From positions 62,001 through 126,000 of the forward strand of contig NZ_AOFD01000001.1 in NCBI RefSeq assembly GCF_000332815.1: DNA of 64,000 bases, in the 5' to 3' direction. How positions within the stretch are numbered: position 1 is the stretch's first letter; each line of letters starts with the position of its first letter. The notes below the pieces were generated by a model that was not told where the DNA came from, did not search any database, and worked only from the letters and a program-made list of their open reading frames with translations. The stretch comes from Arthrobacter nitrophenolicus (GTDB lineage: Bacteria; Actinomycetota; Actinomycetes; Actinomycetales; Micrococcaceae). Of this stretch, positions 1 to 9,593 are shown piece after piece. The translations under genes were made by a program, and so were the position numbers.

Positions 1-647
1 TCCTTGTCCGGGTAGCCCATGGAAATCCGCGCCATGAAGCGGTCCCGTTGGGCTTCGGGCAGCGGGTACGTCCCTTCCATTTCAATGGGGTTCTGGGTGG
101 CGACCACCATGAAAGGCTCGCCCAGGCGGTAGGAGGTACCGTCCACCGTCACCTGGTGTTCCTCCATGCACTCCAGCAGTGCTGACTGGGTTTTGGCCGA
201 GGCGCGGTTGATTTCGTCGCCGATGACGATGTTGGCAAAGACTGCCCCGGGCCGGAACTCAAACAGCCGGGAGGCCTGGTTGTAGATGGACACACCCGTA
301 ACGTCGGACGGCAGCAGGTCAGGCGTGAACTGGATGCGGTTGACGGTGCAGTCGATGGTCCGCGCCAGGGTCTTCGCCAGGAGCGTCTTTCCCACTCCGG
401 GCACGTCCTCAAGCAGCAGGTGGCCCTGAGCCAGCAGGACGGTCAGAGCAAGCTTGGCGGCATCGGATTTCCCGTCGATCACGGTATTGACTGTTGTGAG
501 GATGCGCTGGCTGGCGGCGTGGAACGACTCACCGTCCATCGCGGCCGCCTGCCGGTGACCGTTCAGCCGGCTGACAGGCTCTGCGACGCCCTTGAAATTA
601 CCGGCGGCAGTGCTTCCCTCGGTGGCAATACGTCGGTGGGGTTCCAT
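1..647 (-). CDS. MoxR-family AAA+ ATPase (C-terminus outside window)
   Basis: The reverse strand encodes about 215 residues of a MoxR ATPase, a chaperone-like AAA+ protein usually paired with VWA-domain proteins or transglutaminases in maturing membrane or metal-dependent complexes. The Walker A motif GVGKT is at residues 84-88 inside [15 protein letters not shown]. The Walker B/DEXX stretch is [10 protein letters not shown], followed by the sensor region [19 protein letters not shown], which is typical of MoxR. The start ATG at 647-645 is preceded by a GAAAGG ribosome-binding site. About 40 weakly conserved residues precede the AAA core. The gene runs off the left edge, so about the last third is missing. 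It is divergent from tatD. The family assignment is certain; the partner is not visible. Confidence 0.93.
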   Translation of the reverse strand, partial: MEPHRRIATEGSTAAGNFKGVAEPVSRLNGHRQAAAMDGESFHAASQRILTTVNTVIDGKSDAAKLALTVLLAQGHLLLEDVPGVGKTLLAKTLARTIDCTVNRIQFTPDLLPSDVTGVSIYNQASRLFEFRPGAVFANIVIGDEINRASAKTQSALLECMEEHQVTVDGTSYRLGEPFMVVATQNPIEMEGTYPLPEAQRDRFMARISMGYPDK

Positions 648-810
648 CGGCAACCTTTCAGCCCGGGTTTCACCTGGACGTGACAGCAAGCCTGCCTTCG
701 CCCCTCGGTGGGCGTTCGCATCTGTTCGTACCAGACTACTAACACAACTGCACCGGCAGACAGAGAGTTCCGACAAAAATGGGGCACCCTCCCGCGGTTA
801 GGCTGGATGG

Positions 811-1716
811 ATGTGCACTTCGCTGATTCCCGACGCTTACCGCACCACCGCCGCCGGGGAAGCCCCGGATGACGCAGGCGGCCGGACCAGGGATTTCCCG
901 CCGGCACCGGAACCGCTGCCGGTGCCGGTCATGGACAACCACACCCATCTTGATTTCCCGGAGGGGAAAGCGCCGGTTGGAATCCGGGCGGCCCTTGACG
1001 CTGCTGCCGCGGTGGGAGTCCAGGGAGCCGTCCAGGTGGGATGCGACCTGGAGTCCTCCCGTTTCACTGTCCAGGCGGTGGAACAGGACGAACGGCTTCT
1101 CGGCGCCGTTGCCCTGCACCCCAACGACGCACCCCGTTATGCGGCCAGGGGCGAACTGGAGGAGGCCCTTGACGAGATCGAGAAGCTGGCCTCCCACCCG
1201 CGGATCCGCGCCATCGGCGAAACCGGGCTCGACTTTTACCGGACCAGGGGCGAAGGCCTGGCCCACCAGAAGTACTCCTTCCGGCGCCACATCGACATCG
1301 CAAAGCGCCTGGACCTGACGCTGCAAATCCATGACCGGGATGCGCACAGCGAGGTGGTGCAGGTCCTGCGCGAGGAGGGCGCACCGGAGAGGGTGGTGTT
1401 CCACTGCTTTTCGGGGGACGAAGAGCTTGCGGAAATCTGCAACCGGGAGGGCTGGTGGATGTCCTTCGCGGGCACGCTGACCTTCAAGAATGCCGCGAAC
1501 CTGCGCGCGGCGCTCACCGTTGCGGATCCCGCCCTGGTCCTGGTGGAGACCGACGCGCCGTTCCTGACCCCCCATCCCCACCGGGGGCGCCCGAACGCGA
1601 GTTACATGGTGCCCTATACCGTCCGGGCGATGGCCGAATTGACAGAATCCGACCTGGGCGCGCTTTGTACCCGAATCAGCGAAAATACCGTGCGGGCATA
1701 CGGATCCTGGTCGTGA
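811..1716 (+). CDS. tatD: TatD-family metal-dependent DNase
   Basis: A 301-residue TatD hydrolase, a TIM-barrel metalloenzyme with 3'-5' exonuclease activity linked to DNA repair and fragmentation. Metal-binding motifs are visible: HTH at residues 44-46 in DNHTHLDF, the glutamate in AIGETGLDFYR, the histidines of LQIHDRDAH and VVFHCFSG, and the C-terminal aspartate in LVETDAPFLTPHPHRG. The first 40 residues are an extension with no family match. Met41 would give a standard-length enzyme, but TAGGCT lies exactly 6 nt before the ATG at 811, which suggests a leaderless transcript from that start. In actinobacteria tatD usually follows metG; here it heads the rpf-rsmA-ispE block and metG is absent. 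Confidence 0.95.
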   Translation: MCTSLIPDAYRTTAAGEAPDDAGGRTRDFPPAPEPLPVPVMDNHTHLDFPEGKAPVGIRAALDAAAAVGVQGAVQVGCDLESSRFTVQAVEQDERLLGAVALHPNDAPRYAARGELEEALDEIEKLASHPRIRAIGETGLDFYRTRGEGLAHQKYSFRRHIDIAKRLDLTLQIHDRDAHSEVVQVLREEGAPERVVFHCFSGDEELAEICNREGWWMSFAGTLTFKNAANLRAALTVADPALVLVETDAPFLTPHPHRGRPNASYMVPYTVRAMAELTESDLGALCTRISENTVRAYGSWS

Positions 1717-1997
1717 TAGCAGCGCAATCCTGGGTGTTCAGGGGAATACCTGGTATGCAGATTTGTTGGCCGGTTTATAACGCTACGGTTACAGTGGGAA
1801 ACTGTTAGCCGGGGTCGGGGAAGGCCATCGGGTAATTCACTTCATCTTGCAACACGCGCGGGCGGGCCTTGGTCCGCCCTGGCCGTTGCGCGGAGTGTGG
1901 CGGCGCAACGGTGCCCGGACTGCTGTTATACACGGTAGTGCCGGGCATTTTATTGCGCGATCCCCGTGCCCGGAAGGACCTAAAGTTACGGGCAAAC
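1717..1997. other. Intergenic region upstream of rpf
   Basis: This is 281 bases without a convincing gene, between tatD and rpf. It contains an AT-rich patch (TTTATAAC near 1774-1781) and an inverted repeat ACAGT-GGGAA-ACTGT at 1791-1805. Together these suggest a promoter with an operator, and a long 5' leader of roughly 190 nt. I looked for the c-di-AMP (ydaO) riboswitch found before some actinobacterial rpf genes and did not find its conserved blocks. Confidence 0.4.
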
Positions 1998-3163
1998 GTG
2001 GTCAAGTTCTTCACAACGGACGGCAAGATCAGCTTTTTCAAGGTCGGTGCCCAGATGCTGGTGCTCTGTGCACTGGTGGTGGGGCTCGTAGCTTCGTGGG
2101 CAATAACAAAACCGTCACGGTGAACGTGGACGGCAAAGTCACGTCCGTGCAGACTTTCGGCGGAACGGTCGGCCAGGTGGTTAAAAGCGCCAACCTGGAA
2201 CTCAAGGCGACGGACAGGGTTTCCCCCGCAGTTGACGCCACCGTCCAGGACGGCACCGTCATCAACGTGAACCAGGCCAAGGAAGTCACCGTGAGCCTGG
2301 ACGGGGCGGAAAAGACCGTCAACACCACCGCCCAGGACGTGGAGGACCTGGTGACCGAACTCGGTGTTGCCAGTGCCTCATCGGTATCCGCTCCCAAGGA
2401 CGCCCAGCTCGCCGTCGAGGGTTCATTCGTGTCCATCTCCACGCCCAAGACCGTCAGCATCGTCGCCGACGGCAAGGTGGACACCACCACCACTACGGCC
2501 GCTACCGTGGGCAATGTCCTGGAAGATGCAGGCCTGGCCCTTGGCGCCAACGACCGCACCTCCCAGCCCGCCAACGCACACGTGGTCAACAACATGGTGA
2601 TCAAGGTTTCCCGTGTTGATAACGCCCAGACCGCTGTGGCCACCGAGGACGTTGATTTTGAAACGGTGACCACCGAAAGCGCCGAACTGCTGAAGGGTGA
2701 AAAGGAAGTCACCCAGGCCGGTTCCGCCGGCAAGGTGGAGAAGACCTACAAGCTGGTCCTGGTGGATGGCCGCGAGGCCTCCCGGACCCTTGTGTCCGAG
2801 ACGGTCACCGTGCAGCCGGTGGCGGAAAAGATCACGGTAGGCACCAAACCCAAGCCCGTCACCCAGGCTGCCCCGGCAACCACCGGCAGCAACACCGGTG
2901 CTGCCGCGCCGGCGATGATGAACGAGGCCATGTGGGACAAGATTGCCCAGTGTGAGTCCGGTGGAAACTGGAGCATCAACACTGGCAACGGCTACTACGG
3001 CGGCCTGCAGTTCGATATCCAGACCTGGATTGGCGCCGGCGGCGGGGCCTATGCCCCCAACGCCAGCCTCGCCACCAAAGCCCAGCAGATCGACATCGCC
3101 AACCGCGTCTACGCACAGCGCGGCCTGCAGCCCTGGGGCTGCGGCTGGGCAGCCACCAGCTGA
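1998..3163 (+). CDS. rpf: Resuscitation-promoting factor, RpfB type (frameshift near 2092)
   Basis: An exported muralytic lytic transglycosylase that restarts growth of dormant cells by cleaving peptidoglycan. In order: a short cytoplasmic start (VKFFTTDGKISFF), one membrane helix (MLVLCALVVGLVA), three DUF348 repeats beginning NKTVTVNVDGKV, a G5 domain (about TTESAELLKGEKEVTQAG through VSETVTV), and the C-terminal lysozyme-like domain with catalytic Glu in IAQCESGGNW, ending GLQPWGCGWAATS. The frame changes between GLVA and FVGNNK at about 2090-2093. One extra T (GTA GCT TTC GTG) restores it, so one base is probably missing. The GTG at 1998 starts at the conserved N-terminus but has no strong ribosome-binding site. 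The next gene, rsmA, follows in the same direction. Confidence 0.9.
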
Positions 3164-3316
3164 CCGCCAGCTGCCCCGCCCTTGGCGCCTGCGGCCGGGT
3201 CCGGACTTTCCGGGCCCGGCCGCAGCCGTTAACCGGCGGCCCGGAGTTCTTTTCCGGACAGGTCCGGCATATGCGGCTGTCCCGGACGGAATCTCCGCGC
3301 GGGATAGGATACCTAG

Positions 3317-4189
3317 GTGACTGAACCCATCCCCGCCGCGCCCGCACCGCTGTTTGGTGCCTCCGATATACGCCGGCTGGCGGAGGAAATAGGGGTCAGG
3401 CCCACCAAGACCCTCGGCCAGAACTTCGTCATCGACGGCAACACCATCCGCCGGATCGTCGCTGCCGCTGACGTGGAGCCTGGCGAGACAGTACTGGAGG
3501 TGGGCCCCGGCCTCGGGTCCCTGACCCTTGGACTGCTGGACGCCGCTGCCGCTGTGGTCGCCGTCGAAATTGATCCCGTCCTTGCGGCGAAACTGCCCGA
3601 AACCGTGAAGGAATGGCGTCCCGCCGCCGCAGCTGCCTTCCACCTGGTGCACGCCGATGCCATGAAGGTCACCGGACTTCCGGTCCAGCCCACAGCACTT
3701 GTGGCCAACCTGCCATACAACGTGGCGGTGCCCGTGGTGCTGCACCTGCTGGAGCAATTCCCCAGCCTGCAGCACGGGCTGGTCATGGTGCAGGACGAAG
3801 TGGCGGACCGCCTCGCGGCCGGCCCCGGTTCGAAGACCTATGGCGTCCCATCGGTGAAGGCCGCCTGGTACAGCCACATGCGCAAGGCCGGCGTCATCGG
3901 CATGAATGTCTTCTGGCCCGCGCCAAAGATCCACTCCGGCCTGGTTGCCTTCACCCGCCGCGAGCCGCCGGCCACCACGGCAACCCGTGAACAGGTGTTC
4001 GCGGTGGTGGACGCCGCGTTCGCGCAGCGCCGCAAAACCCTGCGTGCCGCGCTTGCCGGCTGGGCCGGGGGAGCGCCGGAAGCTGAACGCTGCCTGCTGG
4101 CAGCCGGCGTGGACCCCACTGCCCGCGGTGAAGTCATTGACATCGCCGCGTTTGCCCGGATCGCCGAGGCCAAGGAAACCGGGGCGTGA
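3317..4189 (+). CDS. rsmA: 16S rRNA dimethyltransferase RsmA/KsgA
   Basis: A 290-residue S-adenosylmethionine-dependent enzyme that dimethylates the two adjacent adenosines near the 3' end of 16S rRNA during 30S maturation. Visible family motifs: [10 protein letters not shown] near the N-terminus, the SAM-binding motif [11 protein letters not shown], the acidic strand VVAVEIDP, and catalytic motif IV NLPYN. The start is GTG at 3317. It has no Shine-Dalgarno sequence, but TAGGAT sits at 3305-3310, exactly 6 nt upstream, as expected for a leaderless message. The stop overlaps the ispE GTG start in a GTGA junction, so the two are translationally coupled. Length and motifs are normal for the family. 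Confidence 0.97.
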   Translation: MTEPIPAAPAPLFGASDIRRLAEEIGVRPTKTLGQNFVIDGNTIRRIVAAADVEPGETVLEVGPGLGSLTLGLLDAAAAVVAVEIDPVLAAKLPETVKEWRPAAAAAFHLVHADAMKVTGLPVQPTALVANLPYNVAVPVVLHLLEQFPSLQHGLVMVQDEVADRLAAGPGSKTYGVPSVKAAWYSHMRKAGVIGMNVFWPAPKIHSGLVAFTRREPPATTATREQVFAVVDAAFAQRRKTLRAALAGWAGGAPEAERCLLAAGVDPTARGEVIDIAAFARIAEAKETGA

Positions 4190-5151
4190 CGGCGGCGCGG
4201 CCGGGCCGGTTCACTGCCAGGACCGTCAGGGTCAAGGCACCCGGCAAAGTCAACGTGTCCTTGGACGTCGGGCCCCTCCGCCCCGACGGCTACCACTCGG
4301 TGGCCAGCGTTTACCTCGCGGTCTCCCTGTATGAGGAAGTGGCCGCCACCAGCACCGAGACGCCCGGGATCACGGTCAGCATCAGCCCGGACAGCACACT
4401 GGACCTGGACGCCGTCGACATTCCCCTCGACGGCAACAACCTGGCGTACAAAGCCGCCGCCATCATGGCGGACGTTTCCGAACATGCCACCGGAGTGCAC
4501 CTGGAAATCACCAAGCGCGTCCCGGTGGCCGGCGGCATGGGCGGCGGATCCGCCGACGCCGCGGCGACACTCCTGGCCTGCGACGCACTCTGGAACAGCG
4601 GCCTCTCCCGTGAAGAACTGGCCCACTTGGCCGCGGAGCTCGGTGCCGATGTCCCGTTCTCCCTTCTGGGCGGCACCGCCGTCGGCCTGGGCCTGGGCGA
4701 CAAGCTGTCCCCGGCACTGGCCAAGGCGCAAACCCACTGGGTCCTGGTCACCGCCGACTACGGCCTGTCCACACCTGAGGTGTACCGGACCCTGGACCGG
4801 CTGCGTGAAGCTGAAGGGGTGGAAGCAGCCGAGCCCACCGGCGTCGACCCCCAGATCCTGACTGCCCTGCGCGGTGGTGACGCTGAAGCGCTGAGCCGGG
4901 TCCTGGTCAACGACCTCCAGCGGGCGTCCATTGAACTTGCCCCGTCCCTGCGCGATACGCTGGGCATCGGCGAATCCCACGGGGCCATTGCCGGCATTGT
5001 GTCCGGCTCCGGTCCAACCGTGGCCCTGCTCGCGGATGATTCGGTGGCCGCGGAGGCCCTGGCTGAGGCTTTGCAGCGCTACGGCTTGTCGGCCCTGGCC
5101 GTGCACGGTCCGGTTCCGGGGGCGCGCATCGTCTCCGACACTCTGATCTGA
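4186..5151 (+). CDS. ispE: 4-diphosphocytidyl-2-C-methyl-D-erythritol kinase
   Basis: A 321-residue GHMP kinase of the MEP isoprenoid pathway; it phosphorylates the 2-hydroxyl of CDP-ME. The N-terminal motif [14 protein letters not shown], the ATP-binding glycine-rich loop [17 protein letters not shown] and the C-terminal [14 protein letters not shown] are all present. The GTG start overlaps the rsmA stop by 4 nt. The rsmA-ispE-ABC-F order is common in actinobacteria. It is slightly long because of a C-terminal extension ([16 protein letters not shown]), which is normal in this group. Assignment is secure. Confidence 0.97.
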   Translation: MTAARPGRFTARTVRVKAPGKVNVSLDVGPLRPDGYHSVASVYLAVSLYEEVAATSTETPGITVSISPDSTLDLDAVDIPLDGNNLAYKAAAIMADVSEHATGVHLEITKRVPVAGGMGGGSADAAATLLACDALWNSGLSREELAHLAAELGADVPFSLLGGTAVGLGLGDKLSPALAKAQTHWVLVTADYGLSTPEVYRTLDRLREAEGVEAAEPTGVDPQILTALRGGDAEALSRVLVNDLQRASIELAPSLRDTLGIGESHGAIAGIVSGSGPTVALLADDSVAAEALAEALQRYGLSALAVHGPVPGARIVSDTLI

Positions 5152-5191
5152 CCCCTTTTACTCCCACCCGAGCAGCAGAAAGCAGTTCCCT

Positions 5192-7021
5192 TTGGCACAC
5201 CTTCTTGGCGGCGAAAACCTGACGGTTTCCTACGCAACCCGCACCGTCCTTGACGGCGTCACCCTGGGACTCGAGGAGGGCGACAGGATCGGCATGGTGG
5301 GCCGCAACGGCGATGGCAAGTCCACCCTGATGAGGTTGCTCGCCCTGCGTTCCACGCCGGATTCCGGCCGGGTCACCAAGCGCGGCGACGTCAACATCGG
5401 CTACCTGGACCAAAGCGACGTGCTCGACGGCGACCTGACCGTGGGTGCCGCGATCGTGGGGGACCAGGCCGACTACGAGTGGGCACGCAATCCCCGGATC
5501 CGGGAAATCATGGGCGGGTTGGTGTCCGACGTCGACTGGCACGCCAATGTCCATGCCCTGTCCGGCGGGCAGAAACGGCGGGTTGCCCTCGCCAAGCTGC
5601 TCATCGAGGACCATGACGTCATCATGCTTGACGAACCCACCAACCACCTCGACGTTGAAGGTGTGGCCTGGCTGGCCCGGCACCTGAAATCGCGCTGGCG
5701 CGCCAACCAGGGCGCCTTCCTGGTGGTGACCCACGACCGGTGGTTCCTCGATGAAGTGTGCACCAAGACGTGGGAAGTGCACGACGGCATCGTGGACCCC
5801 TTTGAAGGCGGCTATGCGGCCTACGTCCTTGCCCGCGCGGAGCGGGACCGGATGGCCGCCGTCGTGGAGAGCAAGCGCCAGCAGCTGGTCAAGAAGGAAC
5901 TGGCCTGGCTCCGGCGCGGCGCGCCCGCCCGGACGTCCAAGCCGAAATTCCGGATCGAAGCGGCCAACGCCCTGATCGAGGATGTCCCGGAGCCGCGCGA
6001 CTCCATGGCGCTGAACAAGATGGCCACGGCCCGGCTGGGCAAGGATGTACTGGACCTCGAGCACGTCTCGCTCAACTTCCGCGGCGGCGACGACGGCCGG
6101 AAGCTTTTCGACAACATCACCCTGCGCCTGGCGCCGGGTGAGCGCCTGGGGCTGGTGGGCGTCAACGGCGCCGGCAAGACTACCCTCCTCAAGCTGCTCA
6201 ACGGCGAGATTACGCCTGACGCCGGCAAGCTGAAGCGCGGCAAGACCGTGGTCACGGCCGTGCTCACGCAGGAAGTCAAGGAACTCGACGACGTCTCCGA
6301 CCTCCGCGTCATTGAGGTCATCGAGCGGGAAAAGCGGTCCTTCAACGTGGGCGGCCGGGAATTCACGGCAGGCCAGCTGGTGGAGCAGCTGGGCTTCACC
6401 AACCAGAAGCAGTGGACCCCGGTCAAGGACCTGTCCGGCGGTGAACGCCGGCGCCTGCAGCTCCTGCGGCTCCTGGTGGGGGAGCCCAACGTCCTGATGC
6501 TGGACGAGCCCACCAACGACCTGGATACAGACACCCTGGCTGCGGTTGAGGATGTCCTGGACGGCTGGCCGGGCACCCTGGTGGTGGTCAGCCACGACCG
6601 CTACCTGCTTGAACGCGTGACGGACCACCAGATGGCCCTGCTCGGCGACGGCAAGCTCCGCGGCCTGCCCGGCGGCGTGGACCAGTACCTTGAGCTCCGT
6701 GAGTCCGCCCTCGCCGGATCCACGGTGACCGGCGGCGGCAACCCTGTCACCAGCGCCGGCGGCGCGGCTCCGGCCGCCGCCCAGTCAGGCCCTTCCGAGG
6801 CGGAAAAGCGGGAGGCCCGCAAGGCCCTCAACCGGATCGAGCGGCAGCTGAAGAAGCTCGAGCAGCAGGAAAAGAAGCTCCACGACGACATGGTCAAGAG
6901 CACGGAGAAGTCCGACTTCGACGCCCTGGCGGAACAGAACAAGCAGCTCAAGGACCTGGGCGAGGAAAAGGACGCCCTGGAAATGGAGTGGCTCGAAGCC
7001 TCGGAGCTCCTGGGCGACTGA
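5192..7021 (+). CDS. ABC-F family ATPase (Uup-like, ribosome-associated)
   Basis: A 609-residue protein with two fused ABC domains and no membrane segments, which defines the ABC-F translation factors that act at the ribosomal E site. Walker A motifs are GRNGDGKST and GVNGAGKTT; signatures are LSGGQKRR and LSGGERRR; both Walker B motifs end in DEPTNHLD or DEPTNDLD. The inter-domain linker carries basic residues (WLRRGAPARTSKPK). The C-terminus has a predicted coiled coil beginning EAEKREARKALNRIERQLKK, as in Uup. The start is TTG at 5192 after AGAAAG. It lies 40 nt after ispE and is probably cotranscribed. Whether it is a housekeeping Uup or an antibiotic-resistance ABC-F cannot be told from sequence; the Uup tail favours housekeeping. 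Confidence 0.93.
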   Translation: MAHLLGGENLTVSYATRTVLDGVTLGLEEGDRIGMVGRNGDGKSTLMRLLALRSTPDSGRVTKRGDVNIGYLDQSDVLDGDLTVGAAIVGDQADYEWARNPRIREIMGGLVSDVDWHANVHALSGGQKRRVALAKLLIEDHDVIMLDEPTNHLDVEGVAWLARHLKSRWRANQGAFLVVTHDRWFLDEVCTKTWEVHDGIVDPFEGGYAAYVLARAERDRMAAVVESKRQQLVKKELAWLRRGAPARTSKPKFRIEAANALIEDVPEPRDSMALNKMATARLGKDVLDLEHVSLNFRGGDDGRKLFDNITLRLAPGERLGLVGVNGAGKTTLLKLLNGEITPDAGKLKRGKTVVTAVLTQEVKELDDVSDLRVIEVIEREKRSFNVGGREFTAGQLVEQLGFTNQKQWTPVKDLSGGERRRLQLLRLLVGEPNVLMLDEPTNDLDTDTLAAVEDVLDGWPGTLVVVSHDRYLLERVTDHQMALLGDGKLRGLPGGVDQYLELRESALAGSTVTGGGNPVTSAGGAAPAAAQSGPSEAEKREARKALNRIERQLKKLEQQEKKLHDDMVKSTEKSDFDALAEQNKQLKDLGEEKDALEMEWLEASELLGD

Positions 7022-7178
7022 CAAAGGCGACGCGGGCACCAGCGGTGCAGGAGGCCTTCGTGTAGTCGCGCATCGCGGCGCATCGGGCGCCGGAGGTCGC
7101 CCAGCGACCGCAGGTGCCCCTATGCGTTGTGTCTAAGCGACGGCGAAGGGCTCCTGTGCCGCGGACGGAACCAGGCAG

Positions 7179-7805
7179 TTACGCCTCAGACCGCAGCTCC
7201 GGGTCCTTCTTGAGGCCGGTCAGGCCGTTCCAGGCGAGGTTGACCAGGTGCGCTGCCACAGTGTGCTTGTCGGGCTGGCGGCTGTCCTGCCACCACTGGC
7301 CGGTCATGGCCACCATGCCCACGAGCATCTGGGCGTACATGGCGCCGTCTTCACCGCTGAAGCCGCGGCGGGAGAATTCGTCGGAGAGGATGTGCTCCAC
7401 CCGGGCGGTGACGTGCGAGAGCAGGGTGGAGAAGGCCCCTTCGGGCTGGGAGGGCGGGGCGTCCCGCATCAGGATGCGGAAGCCTTCCGTGCGGTCCTCG
7501 ATGTAGGTCAGCAGCGCCAGCGCGGCGCGCTCCACGAGGACCCGCGGCTTTGCCTCCTCGGCCAGGGCGGCGCTGATGGAATCCAGGAGGATGTGGAACT
7601 CGCAGTCCACCACCTCGGTGTAGAGCCCCTCTTTCGAACCGAAGTGTTCGTAGATGACCGGCTTGGATACGCCTGCGCAGGCGGCGATCTCCTCGATGGT
7701 GGTGCCGTCCAGGCCCCGGACGGCAAAGAGGCCCCGTCCGACGCCGATCAGCTGGCTCCGGCGCTGCAGTGCGGTCATCCGGGTCCGCGGGGGGGTGTTG
7801 CTCAC
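7179..7805 (-). CDS. TetR-family transcriptional regulator
   Basis: A 208-residue TetR regulator. The N-terminal helix-turn-helix is clear (LFAVRGLDGTTIEEIAACAG followed by VSKPVIYEHFGSKEGLY). The C-terminal ligand domain resembles actinobacterial TetRs that act near cell-envelope or lipid genes, but its ligand is unknown. The frame is open back to 7937. I choose GTG at 7805 (VSNTPPRTRM) because it gives a standard length and has CATGAT exactly 6 nt upstream. The longer version would add low-complexity residues and run up to the tRNA. It converges with the ABC-F gene, with no strong terminator in the 157-nt gap. Confidence 0.88.
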   Translation of the reverse strand: MSNTPPRTRMTALQRRSQLIGVGRGLFAVRGLDGTTIEEIAACAGVSKPVIYEHFGSKEGLYTEVVDCEFHILLDSISAALAEEAKPRVLVERAALALLTYIEDRTEGFRILMRDAPPSQPEGAFSTLLSHVTARVEHILSDEFSRRGFSGEDGAMYAQMLVGMVAMTGQWWQDSRQPDKHTVAAHLVNLAWNGLTGLKKDPELRSEA

Positions 7806-7939
7806 ATTTCCATCATGCCCTACGGCCCTGGCCCGGCTTTCCGGGGCTGCGGAGCGGGCGCGGCGGGCCCGTGTCGCGCCGCGCCCCGAACCCATGGCAA
7901 AATAGGGACTTGTGCCCGGGCCTAGCGCCTGGGGCATGG

Positions 7940-8011
7940 TCCGCTCTGGTGTAACGGCAGCACCCCGGCCTTTGGAGCCGTGGAGTATAGGTTCGAATCC
8001 TATGGGCGGAA
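7940..8011 (+). tRNA. tRNA-Gln (anticodon TTG)
   Basis: A 72-nt cloverleaf. Acceptor stem TCCGCTC (7940-7946) pairs with GGGCGGA (8004-8010), and the discriminator base is A8011. The anticodon loop CTTTGGA gives anticodon TTG for glutamine. The T arm is ATAGG-TTCGAAT-CCTAT. The 3' CCA is not encoded. The outermost anticodon-stem pair appears to be a C-T mismatch, which I note but do not regard as disabling. It lies between a TetR gene on the other strand and glmU. Confidence 0.96.
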
Positions 8012-8112
8012 CTGCTGTGCGAGGAGTTCAGTAGGAGGACACCCGGTACCGCGCCAACAGGCCGGCCGGACACCGCAAGCGCCAGCGCAACCCAGGCAAG
8101 GAGAGCCCGTAC

Positions 8113-9591
8113 GTGATCCCCGAGAAAACCGGCCCGGCCGCCGTCATCGTCCTGGCAGCAGGCGCCGGTACGCGGATGAAGTCACGTACCCCCAAGATCC
8201 TCCACGAAATCGGTGGGCGGTCCATGGTGGGGCACGCGCTCCTGGCGGCCCGCAGCATCAACCCGCAGCAGCTCGCCATCGTGGTCCGCCACGAACGCGA
8301 CCTGGTGGCGGAGCACGTTTCCCGGCTCGACCCGTCGGCCCTGATCGTTGACCAGGACGACATCCCCGGCACCGGCCGCGCCGTCGAAGCGGCACTCCAG
8401 GCCCTTGACGCGGAGCAGCAGCTCACCGGCACCGTGGTGGTCACCTACGGCGACGTCCCGCTGCTGTCCGGCGGGCTCCTGGCCGAACTGGTTGCCACCC
8501 ATGAGCGCGAAGCCAACGCGGTGACCGTCCTGACCGCGGTGCTGGACGACGCCACCGGCTACGGGCGGATCCTGCGCGGTGAGGACGGCACGGTCACCGG
8601 GATCAGGGAGCACAAGGATTCCACCGAGGCCGAGCAGCTCATCCGCGAGGTCAACTCCGGCATCTACGCCTTCGACGCCGCGGTCCTGCGGGAAGCCCTG
8701 GGCAAGGTCACCACCGAGAACGCGCAGGGGGAGAAGTACCTCACGGATGTCCTCGGACTGGCGCGGGAGGCAGGGGGCCGCGTGGCCGCCGTCGTCACTG
8801 CGGACCGCTGGCAGGTGGAAGGCGCCAACGACCGCGTCCAGCTCGCAGCGCTTGGCGCGGAACTGAACCGGCGCACCGTGGAAGCCTGGATGCGCGCCGG
8901 CGTCACCGTCGTGGACCCCGCCACCACCTGGATCGATTCCTCCGTCACGCTCGACGAGGACGTCCGGCTCCTGCCCAACATCCAGCTCCATGGAGCCACC
9001 ACCGTGGCACGGGACGCCGTCGTGGGCCCGGACACCACCCTGACGGACGTTACCGTCGGCGAAGGAGCCAAGGTGGTCCGCACCCATGGTTCCGGTGCCG
9101 TGATCGGGAAGGGCGCCGCCGTCGGGCCCTTCACGTACCTCCGCCCGGGCACGGTCCTGGGCGAAAGCGGCAAGATCGGCGCCTTCTACGAAACCAAGAA
9201 CGTGACCATCGGCCGCGGCTCCAAGCTGTCCCACCTCGGCTATGCAGGTGACGCCGAAATCGGCGAGGACACCAACATCGGCTGCGGAAACATCACAGCC
9301 AATTACGACGGCGAAAAGAAGCACCGGACGGTCATCGGCTCCGGTGTGCGTACAGGTTCCAATACGGTCTTTGTTGCTCCGGTCACCGTGGGGGACGGCG
9401 CCTACAGCGGCGCCGGTGCGGTGATCCGCAAAGACGTACCCGCCGGCGCCCTTGCGTTGAGCATCGCTGCCCAGCGCAACACCGAAGGCTGGGTCCCCGC
9501 CCACAGGCCGGGAACCCGTTCGGCCGAACTGGCCCAGGCGGCCACCAAAGACTCCTCAAGTACCCCGGCATCTACAGAAGAGGGCAAGTAA
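8113..9591 (+). CDS. glmU: Bifunctional UDP-GlcNAc pyrophosphorylase / GlcN-1-P acetyltransferase
   Basis: A 492-residue two-domain enzyme making UDP-N-acetylglucosamine for peptidoglycan. The N-terminal uridyltransferase has VLAAGAGTRMKS, TYGDVPLL and EVNSGIYAFD. The C-terminal left-handed beta helix has hexapeptide repeats and the acetyltransferase signatures FTYLRPGTVLG, FYETKNV and GCGNITANYDGEKKH. The start is GTG at 8113 with AAGGAG about 10 nt upstream. It is followed after 2 nt by prs, so the two form an operon, a conserved arrangement in bacteria. The extra C-terminal tail (ATKDSSSTPASTEEGK) is variable. Confidence 0.98.
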   Translation: MIPEKTGPAAVIVLAAGAGTRMKSRTPKILHEIGGRSMVGHALLAARSINPQQLAIVVRHERDLVAEHVSRLDPSALIVDQDDIPGTGRAVEAALQALDAEQQLTGTVVVTYGDVPLLSGGLLAELVATHEREANAVTVLTAVLDDATGYGRILRGEDGTVTGIREHKDSTEAEQLIREVNSGIYAFDAAVLREALGKVTTENAQGEKYLTDVLGLAREAGGRVAAVVTADRWQVEGANDRVQLAALGAELNRRTVEAWMRAGVTVVDPATTWIDSSVTLDEDVRLLPNIQLHGATTVARDAVVGPDTTLTDVTVGEGAKVVRTHGSGAVIGKGAAVGPFTYLRPGTVLGESGKIGAFYETKNVTIGRGSKLSHLGYAGDAEIGEDTNIGCGNITANYDGEKKHRTVIGSGVRTGSNTVFVAPVTVGDGAYSGAGAVIRKDVPAGALALSIAAQRNTEGWVPAHRPGTRSAELAQAATKDSSSTPASTEEGK

Positions 9592-9593
9592 TA

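Noticed and set aside
1717-1997. c-di-AMP (ydaO) riboswitch upstream of rpf
   Set aside because: The characteristic conserved blocks and pseudoknot segments are not visible; only a short dyad and an AT-rich patch are present.
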